64,000 bases of DNA, from NCBI RefSeq assembly GCF_025399195.1, contig NW_026252098.1:358963-422962 (forward strand), given 5' to 3'. The stretch comes from Umbelopsis ramanniana AG. Lineage: Eukaryota > Mucoromycota > Umbelopsidomycetes > Umbelopsidales > Umbelopsidaceae. The notes beneath the pieces are model-generated. The model was not told the DNA's origin. It searched no databases and worked only from the letters and a program-made list of their open reading frames with translations. Each line of letters starts with the position of its first letter. Position 1 is the first letter of the stretch. The position numbers and the translations under genes were made by a program. Positions 9,816 to 21,726 of the stretch are shown here, piece by piece.

Positions 9816-12800
9816 ATGACTGACACTGCTGTCAGAAAGCGCCATACTGGCCCAGCACAGTCGAAGAAACCTGTAGCGGTAAAAGAGGAGGAAGACCTCA
9901 AAAAGGTAAATGCAGACCAACACTCGCTTGCTTTAAACTTTGGAATTCGGACAAACTCATCTAACTGTTTTACCTACAGGCTAGCCAGCACGCTCAGAGC
10001 ATCAAAGGAGTCAGATTGGGCGATTCCCGCGACAAGATATCATTGCTTGTTTTTACCGCACTAGCCTTGCTTATGCGTTGGATCTACATAGGATTTCCCT
10101 CGGAAGTTGTGTAAGGATATCATTGGACAACGGGTTCACAGTAGGCAAATCTACACGCAATTAATATGGCTGTTTTCTTTTTACAGCTTTGATGAGGTAC
10201 ATTTCGGAAAGTTCCTTGGTCATTATCTCAAGCATGCGTACTTCTTTGATGTCCATCCACCGCTGGCCAAACTCACTTTGACAGCTGCTGGTAAATTGAT
10301 CGGTTATGACGGGCATTTTGATTTTGCCAGTATTGGCGACAACTACATCGAGAACAGAGTTCCACACGTCTTTCTTCGTTCAGTACCGGCTACTTTTGGC
10401 GCGCTTTGCGTTCCTATTGTCTACCTCATTATGAGAGACTCTGGTTACAATTATCTTACCTGTCTGTTCACAACCACTATGTATCTTTTCGGTAATGCTT
10501 TCAAATCACGGACTGGTATTTTCTGTTATATGCCACACTAACAACCTAAACTCATCAAAGATAATGCTCTTGTTGGCCAGTCCAGATTGATTCTTCTAGA
10601 CAGCCAGTTGATCTTTTACATGCTCTGCACCATATACAGCTATGTCCGTTTCTCTAAAGCCAGGCACCAGTAAGTTCTGTTCTTGTATTTTTTTTTTTAA
10701 TAGATAGAGAGGAGAAAGATTTAATTGCTGTTGGCATTTTCACAGAGAGTTTTCTGCCGAATGGTACACGTGGCTATTGGCGACAGGTGTTTCAATGGCT
10801 ATGACACTTAGTGTTAAAATGGTTGGTCTCTTCATAGTAGCCGCCGTTGGCTTGGCGACTATTTCCGATCTTTGGAGTTTGATGGATGTTCGACGCGGTT
10901 TGGAACTGGTAAGATAGACTTGACTGTGTGCTACCAGACGGCTCTTGTGCTTTTCAAGTTCATATTCCTAGCCTTGACACGTTTTCGTTTTGTTAGACCC
11001 ATGTTGCGAAACATTTTTATGCTCGTGCGGTTGCCCTGATCATTGTCCCTACCTTTGTTTACCTGTTTTGGTTTTGGATACATTTCAGTATTCTGGATAC
11101 TTCCGGCCCTGGAGATAACTTCATGTCCGCGGCATTCCAGGCGACTCTCAAAGGCAACCCGTTGACAGAACAGGCCATCAGTAAGTTCACGCAACTATTT
11201 TGGTAGTTCATGTGACAAAGGGTAGCTAATCCTGCTTTTCATTTTTTAGAGGTCTATTACAACGATAGTATCACTATTCAACATCGTGACACTGAGAATT
11301 TCCTCTTTTCTTGGGATAAAACCTATCCGCTACGATATGACGATGGTAGAATCAGTAGCAAAGGTATTGCCATACAGCGTACGTTGAAGCAAAAATAGTG
11401 ACTAGTACTAAATGCCAACTTTGTTATAGGTCATCAAGTTTCAGCTAACAGTGATCCGAATGATGAGGGCAACATTTGGCAAGTTTTGCAAACTGGAGAC
11501 GATATTTCTGGCCAATTAACACCTGTTCGCCATGGTGATATCATTCAGCTCCGTCACGTCAAGACTGACAGATTGCTAATGACACATGATGTTGCCAGCC
11601 CGTTGCTTCCTACCAACACGGAATTTACCACTGCCGAGGAGGGTGACGAGGAAAAGTACGAAGATACCCTTTTCGAACTTCGGTTCGATGTTCTTGATTT
11701 AGGTCGACAGTTGCAATCTCAAATGATTCATTTTCAATTGATTCATGTACCAACTGGCGTCAGCATGTTCTCGCAAACCAAAAAATGGCCAGAGTGGGGT
11801 GTCTTTAAACATGATGTCAACGGCAATAAGAAGATTATCGATCGTGCAAACCGATGGATCGTGAAAGATGTCATTGGAAGAGAACGTAAGTTACCCTCTC
11901 ATCAAGATGTTTCGTCGGTTATCACTTGCTAACTTTGCATAATATCATCAGCCGGTGAAGACAAGGATGAAGAGGGAACTAAAGTTGACTCCATGAGTTT
12001 CTTACACAAGTTCCTTGAGCTACAAAGCAAAATGCTTTCTGAGAACAACAAGCTTGTCGCCGAGCATCCCTACATGTCCACACCCATCTCTTGGCTCGTC
12101 CCAACCAAAGGAATTTCATACTGGCATAACCCAGTTTCAAAAGGACAGATCTATTTAGCAGGAAACGTAGTTGGATGGGTGCTGGGTCTTGCTAGTATTG
12201 CAATTTACTGTGGTATCGGTCTCGCTGATATTGTAGCTCAAAGGAGAGGTTTCGACCTTATTGACGAACGTAAGTTGACGGCTACCTCATCAGACAGCAC
12301 AACATGATCATGGTACTAATCTATCCTGAAATCCCAGCTGTTCGAAGACGATTTCAATACTCTGGAGGCTTCCTCGCCTTGTTGTATGCCCTTCATTATC
12401 TACCGTTTTATGTGATGGGCCGTGCTCTTTTCCTTCACCACTACTTACCAGCAGTCACTGTCTTGTACATGTTGATGGGAGCAGTTTTTGAGTTCATGTT
12501 TATTGAAGGTACCACCTCACCAGCATCCAACCTTGTTCGCAACGAAAGCGAAATGAAGAACCACAGACCCAAGGTCGCTGCTAACATCTCTACCATGAGA
12601 TCTATGCTTACCAAGACCAGCTACATCGCTGCTGCCATCATTGTCATCGCTCAGATTGGCTTTTTCATGTGGATGGTACCTTTGACTTACGGTACCAACA
12701 TGGGTAGTGAGATGGTTAAGCTGCACCAAATTTTCGGTTGGGAATTGCATTTTGGTAAGCGCACGTTTTTGGTCAAATGACCCCTTGTCTCAATATATTT

Positions 12801-12829
12801 TAACATCTGATTCATTTGCAGCAAAATAA
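9816..12829 (+). CDS. PMT4: Protein O-mannosyltransferase, PMT4 subfamily
   Basis: ER membrane enzyme moving mannose from dolichol-phosphate-mannose to Ser/Thr of secreted and cell-wall proteins; 769 residues. Eleven exons: 9816-9905, 9980-10110, 10187-10491, 10561-10669, 10746-10908, 10997-11180, 11250-11378, 11430-11885, 11952-12269, 12338-12754, 12822-12829. Conserved luminal loop FDEVHFGKF carries the acidic DE pair essential in PMTs. VHPPLAKL, LFDNALVGQSRLILLD and the PMT4-like stretch SGPGDNFMSAAFQATLKGN follow. A central MIR region and C-terminal membrane helices with HYLPFYVMGRALFLHHYLP complete it. The last exon is only eight bases (two residues after the split codon, then stop). The start is ATG 9816; upstream in-frame codons lack ATG. 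PMT4 acts as a homodimer in yeasts, preferring membrane-anchored substrates; that is family knowledge. Confidence 0.93.
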
Positions 12830-13971
12830 AATGCAGCATTATCCGAAGCCAAAGTTTATCCTTCTAGCAATTCCATTTTTCTTCTCTCCATTGTCTCAAA
12901 TTAAAAATAAAAAGTGAAGCAGGGTATCAGTGTTCATAAGGAATCGATAAAGGCAAGATATACACATCATGATGGCAGACTGACCCCTGAAAGGTGTTAG
13001 CTGGTAGGGCTCAAAATTTTCCCGTTTATACCCATTTTTTCAAAGCAGTTCAGATGTACCTAAAGCCCTTTACGCCACATATGATACGGTTGGTGCCTGC
13101 AAAAATGCATTGTTAACAGTTTCAGTCATTACGAAACGTCTTTAACAAGCAAACTGTGCAAAAACCCTTAATGGACGTAAGATGGCGTGTTGACTGGCAT
13201 GGATTAAGTCTAACAGCCAAAGTGACTAACGCAATCGATAGTCGCAGTTACACATCATTGACTGTACCCGGTTATCTAGGACGAATAATAGCAATATTGC
13301 CTACCTCGAATGCCGAGAACAAATGTTGTTTCTTGCTTTCCAAATATAGGGTCAGTGTTATTTTTCGTACCTTCGAGCAGAACTCAGCTTATACTGACAT
13401 TTTTTGTATTTTGCCAACAAATATTACATAGAAGGTATAATCTTGTGATTCGAATGAATGGGACCTCATTTCGATTGCTTACACATCGTCGCTAAATGTA
13501 AGTTTACCAAGCAGTGTACGATATTGTCTCTCCGTGTTTACCGCCTGTTTGGGTAAGCCGCCACCGTCAATTATACTGTAGCTTACAATCGGCGCTCGAA
13601 TAACGGCTATGGTGTTGAAAGATACACTTTCAACTTACTTTTGCTCCATTACGACATACTATACAATTTTCCAATGTTCATGACACGCGACGAGTCACGA
13701 TGAATTTATTATTGCTAACTCTACAAAGCTCTTGATTATGTAACCACTAGGATTCAGGGTCAATCATCTCCTAGTTACTACATATAGCAGCAGCACAAAC
13801 AATGGCCGGCATATTCAAAAGTCCATATCAAACGCACTTTGGAACGTTATGGCCTTCCCCTTTGTCGTTCTTGATTGGCGATCTATTTCAAAGCCACCCC
13901 CAAAAATGCAATGCGGGTTCTCATACACTATTCCCTATGCAGAATGTTATTCCTGCGGCTCCCCTCATCCG
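12830..13971. other. Intergenic, no gene seen
   Basis: About 1.1 kb between the PMT4 stop and the esterase 1 core promoter. It contains the PMT4 3' untranslated region and then AT-rich sequence with only short unrecognised frames (longest about 91 codons at 13156-13431). Confidence 0.6.
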
Positions 13972-13979
13972 TATATAAA
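13972..13979 (+). promoter_or_regulatory. TATA box of carboxylesterase 1
   Basis: TATATAAA lies 44-51 bases before the ATG at 14023. Its place argues against in-frame ATG codons upstream of it (13849, 13906) as starts, because they would precede transcription initiation. Confidence 0.65.
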
Positions 13980-14022
13980 TCGTACTAACCGCCTCCATGA
14001 ACAGATGCTTCGTATAGCAGCA

Positions 14023-15800
14023 ATGAAACTTTTATTTTCTGCTGTCTTCACTTCTTTTACCTGCTTAGCCGCAGCATATCCTATTATTGCCAGAGATGAT
14101 ACCACTCCCAGAGTCACTAGCAAGTTGGGAACATTCGTAGGAAAGCATCTACCTGACTTCAATCAAGACGTTTTCTTGGGGATGCCATACGCACAACCTC
14201 CAGTCGGCCAGCTGCGATTCAAGAACCCACAGCCGTATAATCAATCGTGGGAAGGTGACCGAATTGCTACGGATTATGGATACTCCTGCTACGAATGGAG
14301 TAAGTCATCACAGTCCCACGGAGTCAGCTACAGCGAAGACTGTCTCACAATTAACGTCATTCGGCCAAGTGGCTATACCAATGAATCTCTACCTGTTGGA
14401 TTATGGATATATGGTGGTTCATTCCAGTTGGGTTCCTCCGCCTTAGATACATATAACCTCTCATACCCTGTTCAGCAATCCGTCAACGTTCAGACACCCA
14501 TAATCGCCATATCCGTGAACTATCGAATAGGGCCATTGGGATTCTTAGCGTCTTCTGAAATACAGCAATCTGGAAATCTGAACGTTGGACTAAAGGATCT
14601 TGTCCTCGCTTTACAATGGATACAGGACAATATTGGTGCCTTTGGTGGGGATCCAACTAAAGTTTCACTTTGGGGTCAGTCAGCTGGAGCTGAGGCTGTT
14701 GCGAACCTTCTGACCGCTTACGGTGGAACCCTGAATGGCCTATTCCGAGGTGCTATCATGGAATCTGGCTCTAGTGTTCGACTTCCTCATAATTATCTCC
14801 CTATCGACACCTGGCAGTCACAATTCAGTGATTTCTTATCATATACTGGCTGTACTGGTGATGGTGAACCGTTGGAGTGCATTCGATCGCTGGATATAAG
14901 CAAGATTAAGAATTTTTTCAACATTTCTAGTCACTTGACAGCGCACGAGTATTATCCAGTGATCGATGGGGATTTCATTCAAGACTGGCCAAAGAATTTG
15001 TTAGCTGATGGAAAATTTGTCAAGGTTCCCATCCTTACTGGCGCCAATATGGATGAAGGTGCCAGCTTTGGACCGGGTAAAATCGATACTACTGATGAAT
15101 TGCGGAATTGGCTGAAAACTTCATATCCAGCCCTTGAGGAGACTACCATCGACCAACTCCTAGAGTTTTATCCTGACGACCCGACACTTGGAAGTCCCTT
15201 TGGAACTGGTGATATGTATAGCAGTTCTCGCTACGGCCTTCAGTACAAGCGTGGAAATGCGTTAGCAGGAGATTTGGCTATGGCGGGACCAAGAAGATTG
15301 ACATGCGAAACCTGGGCGCAAGCTGGTCTAGATGTGTACTCATACAACTGGAATCAAAGTGACTATAAAAATCCTCCTGAAGACGGCGCTGATCATGCTC
15401 AAGAAGTGGTGTATGTCTTTGATAATCCCTCGGACAGTTTTCCAAACAGTGGAAGTAAGTGACTAATACAAATAAAGAGAGAACAAGTGTGTGAATGCAG
15501 TAGGAGGCTCTAACAGATCCATTCATGCCATTAGTATCACCTACTATCGGACCTGATCCTAACGGCACAAAAAAGTTGCTTGCTGATCAAATTTCAGGTT
15601 TCTTAATGTCATTTATTGCCACAGGTGACCCTAACAACGCAATACTCAACCAAAATGTACCTGCCTGGCCAAAATACAATCTTACACAGCCCACAAACTA
15701 TTATTTCCATGAAGGCGACACAAACATCGAGGCAGATGATTGGAGAAAGGACGCTATTCATTACCTTAACTATGAAGTTGGACACCAATTTTATAACTAG
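14023..15800 (+). CDS. Secreted type-B carboxylesterase 1 (GQSAG variant)
   Basis: Alpha/beta-hydrolase of the carboxylesterase/lipase type-B family, 571 residues, hydrolysing carboxylic esters outside the cell. Exons 14023-15454 and 15517-15800. Start ATG 14023 follows the TATA box and opens a signal peptide (MKLLFSAVF..., cleavage near residue 18). Family marks are SEDCLTINVIRPSG (type-B signature 2), the oxyanion region YGGSFQLGS, nucleophile Ser220 in WGQSAGAE, acidic residue in NMDEGASFGPG, and histidine in GADHAQEVVYVF. Oddity: the usual Glu before the nucleophile (GESAG) is Gln. An in-frame ATG at 14005 is an alternative start. Its tandem paralogue lies 1.5 kb downstream. The true substrate (lipid, cutin-like or feruloyl ester) cannot be told from sequence. 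Confidence 0.93.
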
Positions 15801-17282
15801 TAGCTTGTATCCAAACCTTCCTATTAGTACAAGTATAGGCTCACATAACGAGCTTTAAGCTTGAGCTAATATTATTGTTCGTAATATTGTAAATTTTCTA
15901 ACACACAACCACTCAGACTTTTATCTCTTTGAATAATTTGCTTCTAAACGATAAAAGATTTCTTTTGAAAGCCGTGACATCGTCTCGAGGCAAGATTTAA
16001 AATCACCTATATGTATCAATCATTCATATAGCCATTGTGGAGGAAAGGATTCAAATTAAATAATGCAGAATGCATTTTTTCCTTTTGTTGGCATTTCTTT
16101 CCAAACCCCTCACCCCCCAAAAGCAGTGAACTGCTGAGAAACATCATGTTCAGGCAAGATTTCCATATGGCATGGTCCCGCGGTACAAACAAAAAATACA
16201 ACTTCCCATAGCCCGGAAGGCTGTGGTCACTCACAGCCAGGCAGCAGTGCTTCCCCACGGACAAAAATAGCATCCTGTAATGTATAACCTATTTCCTGTG
16301 AGACCGAGTTTCAGACTCACAATGCTGTTGAACAAAGTTACTGTACCTGGACAATTTCCTAGACTGTTGCAATTTGGGCAGCGCTTCAATGCTTTGCAAA
16401 TTTGGCGCCGTGTAAAAAAAACCTAGGGGACGGTGGTAGAAAAGGGCACATTGAAACGTCAGCTTATTTTTTTGACCGCATTATGATATGAAAAATATTT
16501 TTGCAACTTGCATCATGAAGAAGGTTCCAGGCACTGGAGTCGATGACGCTATTAGCTTAATGGAAGTATTGATAGCTAGCATGAAGGCTGAATTGGTCTG
16601 TCGCCGTACGAACAAGAACTTTCAATATGGGTGTATCCTATTTTCCCAAGGTACACGATATAAGGCTGCGAAGCAACAGCCCGTACGAAAACGACAAAGC
16701 GACTCCGTTGTCAACTGTTCCTACTGCGGTTCCAACGGACTGAAATTTCAAGGTACGTAGTGCTAGTGTGCAGATTACGCAGAATTGTAACCTTATTGCA
16801 GTTTGATTGAATCGTAATCTGCACACTTTATAACGAACGTAGAATGACGCTATCTTGTGAAATTGATGAAAAGATACTAAGCAAGTTGTAATAGCTAAGC
16901 ATGTTGACGGTCAATGGTGTCTAGATAAGGGGATCTATGGGGGTATATCAGGTTGAAAGCTGAGTGCATAGAGAATTTTCCGCATTGTAGATTTGAGGAC
17001 CAAACGTCCCATAAAGAGTTTCACTTGCATCGTGCGATTAACCATAAAAGATGATAATGATCGGTGCAAACAAAAGTAAGGTTGCTAGCTTCTGTGCGAA
17101 GCATCCACCATATTAATGAGACACACACAACCTCTTTAGCAAACAAGCAATTGGTCGTTTCGGCAACTTTAATACATCGGTAATCGGGCGTTTCATATAC
17201 AGCCGGATTATGATAGCTAGCATATACCAGATCCTGCCTGTCCGAATGAAATTCAAATAGGTGCCACTAAGCTGCGTTTTGC
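15801..17282. other. Intergenic between the tandem esterases
   Basis: About 1.5 kb. One small open frame (16488-16760, 90 codons) ends in a CSYCGSNGLKFQG stretch that looks like half a zinc finger, but it has no partner cysteine pair or homologue I recognise. A strong inverted repeat at 16765-16827 is listed separately. No transposase motif seen. Confidence 0.5.
16765..16827. repeat. 15-bp perfect inverted repeat (hairpin)
   Basis: The arm 16765-16779 (AGTGTGCAGATTACG) is the exact reverse complement of 16813-16827 (CGTAATCTGCACACT), with a 33-base loop. It sits between the two esterase genes, about 520 bases before the second. No clear target-site duplication flanks it. It could be a transcript hairpin, a remnant of a small inverted-repeat element, or a dyad for a regulator. 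Confidence 0.8.
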
Positions 17283-17290
17283 ATAAATAT
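17283..17290 (+). promoter_or_regulatory. Possible TATA element of carboxylesterase 2
   Basis: ATAAATAT lies 58-65 bases upstream of the ATG at 17348, similar in spacing to the TATA box of the paralogue. The match to TATA consensus is weaker. Confidence 0.35.
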
Positions 17291-17347
17291 TCAAGTGAAT
17301 TTACTCTAATTTATCACATACTGGATTTGACTGCCACCTATCAAACC

Positions 17348-19151
17348 ATGAGATTCACGTTTTGTGCTGTCCTGGCAGTGGCTGTCGGTCTTGTTAATGC
17401 ATCTCCTCCCACTGCTATGACTGAGAAAGGCATTTATGCTGGCGAACATTTACCAACTTTCAATCAGGATATGTTTATAGGTATCCGATATGCACAAGTG
17501 CCTACTGGTTCTCTTCGTTTTCGCCCACCACAGCCTCTTACTAAATCTTGGAGCGGCCAAAAGACTGCAGTCAACTATGGGAATTCCTGTTATTCTTCAG
17601 AACCTAATACCGACAACAGATTCATAAAACAGAGCGAAGACTGTTTGACCTTAAACATTGTACGTCCGAGTGGTTACGAAGGACATAAACTACCAGTTGG
17701 AGTTTGGATCCGTAAGCCTTGAAGATCTGAGCCGAGCTATAAAATGTAGTGCAACACAATTAACGCTCTTAGTCAATTGTCTTCACAGATGGTGGAGGAT
17801 TTACTTCAGGGGTATCATTCAGAGACATATATAACCTGTCTTATCCAGTTCAGCAATCTGTCGAAGGCGGCACTCCAATCGTTGCCGTTTCCATAAATTA
17901 CCGCGTAGGACCACTAGGCTTTTTGGCCTCCGAGGAAGTTCAAAAGGAAGGAAGTTTAAACAACGGCTTGAAAGACCAAGTAGCGGCACTCATTTGGATA
18001 AAACAAAACATCGAAGCCTTCAATGGTGATTCAAATCAGATAACAATATGGGGCGAATCTGCTGGTGGAGAGTCTGTCTCAATGCTGATGTTGGCCTATG
18101 GCGGCAAGCTCGAAACGCTGTTCCATCGTGCCATTATGGAATCTGGTTTTGCAACAACACAGCAGTACCATCCCATCAGCCATTGGCAAGAAAAGTATGT
18201 GATTATCACGAAACTTGCGGGGTGTGATAAGCAAAGCGATACCTTGAACTGCCTTCGCCAGGTAGACATCAACAAGTTAGTGTTCATTACTAATATCGCC
18301 AATGAGAGGATAAAAAGACAATATGCTCCTACTATTGACGGCGATTTCATACTAGATTGGCCGAAGAACCTACTTCAAAGTGGAAAGTTTATGAAAATAC
18401 CCATTATATCTGGCGCGAACATGGATGAAGGAACATCATTTGGGCCGGGAAGAGTAACAAACACCGACGAAGTTACAGATTGGCTCAGTACAACGTATGC
18501 AGGGCTCAATAGTTCTACCGTCCAAAAGATATTGACCTTATACCCCGACGATCCTAGCAAAGGCTCTCCTTTTGGCACTGGCGACCTTTACAGTGGGCCA
18601 ATTTACGGCAGGCAATTTAAGCGCGGCTCGGCTATTAGTGGAGATATTGCCTTGATCGGACCACGGCGTTTGACTTGTGAAGTCTGGGATGAAGCCGGCA
18701 TAGATGTCTATTCCTACAACTGGAATCAATCTGATTATGGGATACCTGATTTCATTGGTACCACACATTTCCAGGAAGTGGTCTATGTTTTCGATAATCC
18801 GTCTACCAGTTTCTTTCAAAGTGGAAGTAAGTATTGACTTCCCGCCAAGTGTCATGCCTATTTTTTTCTGATATGCCATTGTTTTAAGCTGCCCCCATGG
18901 GCCCTGACCCCACCGGTTCCAAGAAGAGTCTGGCACATTTGATATCTCGATTTTTCATGTCATTTATTGCTACTGGCGACCCAAACAATGCAAAGCAAAA
19001 TGGAACCTATCCAAAATGGCCCAAGTATAGCTGCAAGAATCCCAAGAATTATTATTTTCGTGAAGATGATATTCGTATTGAAGATGATGACTGGAGAAAA
19101 GAAGCTATTAGTTTTCTCAACTATGGTGTTGATCATCAGCTCCTCACTTAG
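17348..19151 (+). CDS. Secreted type-B carboxylesterase 2 (GESAG)
   Basis: Paralogue of the gene at 14023-15800, 554 residues. Exons 17348-17711, 17789-18826 and 18889-19151. The signal peptide is MRFTFCAVLAVAVGLVNAS. Family marks are SEDCLTLNIVRPSGY, the oxyanion HGGGFTSG, nucleophile Ser212 in WGESAGGES, acid in NMDEGTSFGPG, and histidine in GTTHFQEVVYVF. Unlike its neighbour it keeps the canonical Glu before the nucleophile and a full HGGG. It has an extra intron (17712-17788) splitting the codon before the HGGG loop. The 3' intron is at the same place and phase in both genes, so the pair arose by tandem duplication with later intron gain or loss. Substrate is unknown. Confidence 0.94.
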
Positions 19152-19475
19152 GAGTGATTCGACCACTGTATGATATGATGAGTGCAACCTATTTCCTATG
19201 TAAACGATATATCTCTGTCGACATCTACGTCTTATTGGAGCTAAAAATGAGAAGACGGAACTTGTGTACACAACATTGTAGAAAGAAGTTACGAAGAATA
19301 TTGATATACGCAACTGGATAATATTTCTGCAAATGCGTGAGCTTGGAAATTTTACTGCATCAATCCTTGCAGTAATTTGCCTCACAAGGTGTACGTGTAG
19401 AACTGCCGATATGCATTTTATTACAAATTGTCAGGTTGTCGTCTAAATAAAGTCAACCTTTCGCTTTCTAGCGCA
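19152..19475. other. Convergent 3' region, esterase 2 and SURF1
   Basis: The 324 bases hold the facing 3' untranslated regions of the two genes. Nothing else is recognised. Confidence 0.7.
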
Positions 19476-20477
19476 TTAGAGTCTTCGCATTTTGTTGGGT
19501 CTAGCGGCTGGTCGCTTAAGTAAAGCCCACAGCATAACGGTAGTAGCTGCTGATAACGAATACCAGGTGATAATGTACTGTAAATGATGATTTCGCACTT
19601 CAACAACGGGTGACCTGCCTACAGGAATGCCCTTCCGTATCAATTCGTTTTCTTGATATAAAGCTGCGTCGCTGACTCTTTCTATAACAACCGGTTCAGC
19701 ACCAGTAATTTCAGCCATGGTTTCCACATCCACCCAATACCACTGATTGTTGACAATATCGTTGTCAGGAGTGAATGAGTTTTTCTAAAGTGGACGAAGG
19801 TGAGAAACCCAATAAAAACCAATGGCTATCGTCCCAATCTGAAAGTATCTTACCATTTCTGTATGCCTCAATAAGCCTTCAACTTCTTGTACGTCTTGAG
19901 TCAAACTTTCTGGCCGAGTACTTGGGTCCTTCTTCTCTGTGGGAACCCATCCACGCTTTACAAGCACGATTGAGCCGTTCTCCCTAACCAAAGGTGTTAT
20001 TAAGAAGTAGCCCGAATTGCCGTCTCCTCGAGTTCGTGGCCCAAGGAGCATCTCATGAGCGTGGTCATATACACCAGAGACCTTTACTCGGCGATACTCG
20101 AAATCCTTGACTGCTTGTGCACTAAGAATACCATGTTCAGGAGGTTTGTATACACAATGAAATGCAAGCAAGAAAATGTCTTACTTCACTCGCTTTGGAA
20201 GCGGTATGGGAGGTCTTGCCATTCTGTCTTCCATATCCTCAATCAAGTGCGTTTTCCATCGCAATCTTTGCACTTGCCAAGTTCCGAGGCCAAAAGTAAT
20301 GAAGGGAATGGTGCATAAAGCGATGGTTCCTAGTCCGATTCGGCGTTTCGGTTTGTAAACCTCCTCTGCTTCAGTAGTAAAGAGCCGTGACCGAGTGAGA
20401 AGATTGGCTGAACGTGCATTCCAAGCGCTTCGTAACGTAGGGCGAGAGTACAATGCTGTTCGAGAGAGGCACTGCAT
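19476..20477 (-). CDS. SHY1: SURF1/Shy1, cytochrome c oxidase assembly factor
   Basis: Inner mitochondrial membrane protein, 289 residues, needed for heme a insertion into Cox1 during complex IV assembly. Exons 20185-20477, 20121-19854 and 19784-19476 (minus strand). The start is ATG 20477; the preceding frame contains only a TTG. The first 40 residues are Arg/Ser/Leu-rich and lack acidic residues until FTTEAEE, as expected for a mitochondrial presequence. The N-terminal transmembrane helix precedes FGLGTWQVQRLRWK (SURF1 signature). The intermembrane domain follows with EYRRVKVSGVYDH, LLGPRTRGDGNSGYFLITPL and VKRGWVP. A second helix is near the C-terminus (TWYSLSAATTVMLWALL). It shares a 138-base divergent promoter with NOP6. 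COX15, which makes heme A, lies about 9 kb away. Confidence 0.95.
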
Positions 20478-20615
20478 GATCGTTTGTCGTGGCAAAAAGC
20501 GCAAGGGAGTCCCTGCTAACGAAAGTGACGGCGACTGACAGTTTGAAATTTGGACTGCTTTTTTTTAGCGGCCAGAAAACTTGACGGATTTTTTTTTCAT
20601 TGAACAGCTTTAACT

Positions 20616-21496
20616 ATGGTGGAGAAGAAACTTTCAAAGAAAGAACAAAAGGCGCAAGCTTTCCGAAAAAAGGGAAAGAAGAACGAAGCACCCGAGCCTG
20701 AAGCCTTCCCTGAATCCGATTTAATAGATGAGGATGCCGATTCCAAAGCTACCACATCTACTGGAAAGCGATCAAGAGAGGATGGCGAATCAGGCAAACT
20801 AGACAATGAAACGGGAGAACCAAGAAAGAAAAAGAACAGACGACCAAAGAAGAAGAACCAAAATCACACCGGATATATTCTCTTTGTTGGTAAGTGTTTG
20901 CACTATGTAGTCGGCGGTATCGACCAAGACCACTAACAATTGCCTTCAGGTAACCTTCCATTTGATACCACTAAAGCTGACCTCGAGAAGCATTTCGAGT
21001 CAGCAGAAGGATTAGTTTCAACTCGACTTATGACAGACAAGGACACCAAAAAGCAAAAAGGGTTCGCCTTTCTCGAATTTAAAGACAGTGAGTGTCTGCA
21101 AAGCGCCTTAAAGTTCCATCATACCTTGTTCAAGCGGCGGCAGATCAACGTTGAATTGACTGCTGGTGGAGGTGGAAAGAGCGAGGCGAGACAAGAGAAG
21201 TTGCAAGTCAAGCGAGAGAAATTGCGTACTGAGAGAGTAAGTGGACTTTGTCGGTAACTTTTGTGAATAGCGTCGTTTCTAATCAACTTTTTCATCTACA
21301 GCAAAAGCTTCATGAAACCAGTATAGCACCAGCAAATGCTGCTAAGGCGGCATCATCTTATGCTAGACGCCAAGCCGCTGAGCAACAGCAGGAAGAGGAG
21401 AAGGCTAAGAAGCGGGCAAAGTATGCTGCAACGGGTGTAAACGCCATAGGAGGAGGAGAGGTACAGATGCGAAGCTTCCCAAGAAGCGAAGAGTAA
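20616..21496 (+). CDS. NOP6: Nop6-like RRM protein (ribosome biogenesis)
   Basis: Single-RRM nucleolar protein of 251 residues. Exons 20616-20889, 20950-21236 and 21302-21496. A lysine-rich, acidic/basic N-terminus contains KKKNRRPKKKNQNH (nuclear or nucleolar signal). The RRM spans about residues 87-165, with RNP2 YILFVGNLPF and RNP1 KGFAFLEF. The C-terminal part is a charged helix rich in K/E/Q, ending SFPRSEE. This arrangement matches yeast Nop6, involved in small-subunit precursor assembly. The RRM is certain; the precise orthology rests on layout and length. A divergent promoter is shared with SURF1. Confidence 0.85.
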
Positions 21497-21726
21497 CGTC
21501 TTATCAATTCATTTTTTTTATCATATAAACAATTGCATTATAATACATCAAAGCAATGGATTGAGCCCTGTATTTAAATATGTCATCTTAGTCGAGGTAA
21601 CGTCCTGTGTGGTGAAGTGCTGGAAAGTGAGATTGGAGATGGATGGCCCGCTGGGACTGGTTTCCGGAAATTTCCCCAATTTCAATGAAAAATTGCCAGA
21701 GATTCATGCGTACGCCTCCCGCTACC

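Noticed and set aside
13849-14022. Upstream ATG starts of esterase 1
   Set aside because: They precede or overlap the TATA box at 13972, and the signal peptide begins at 14023.
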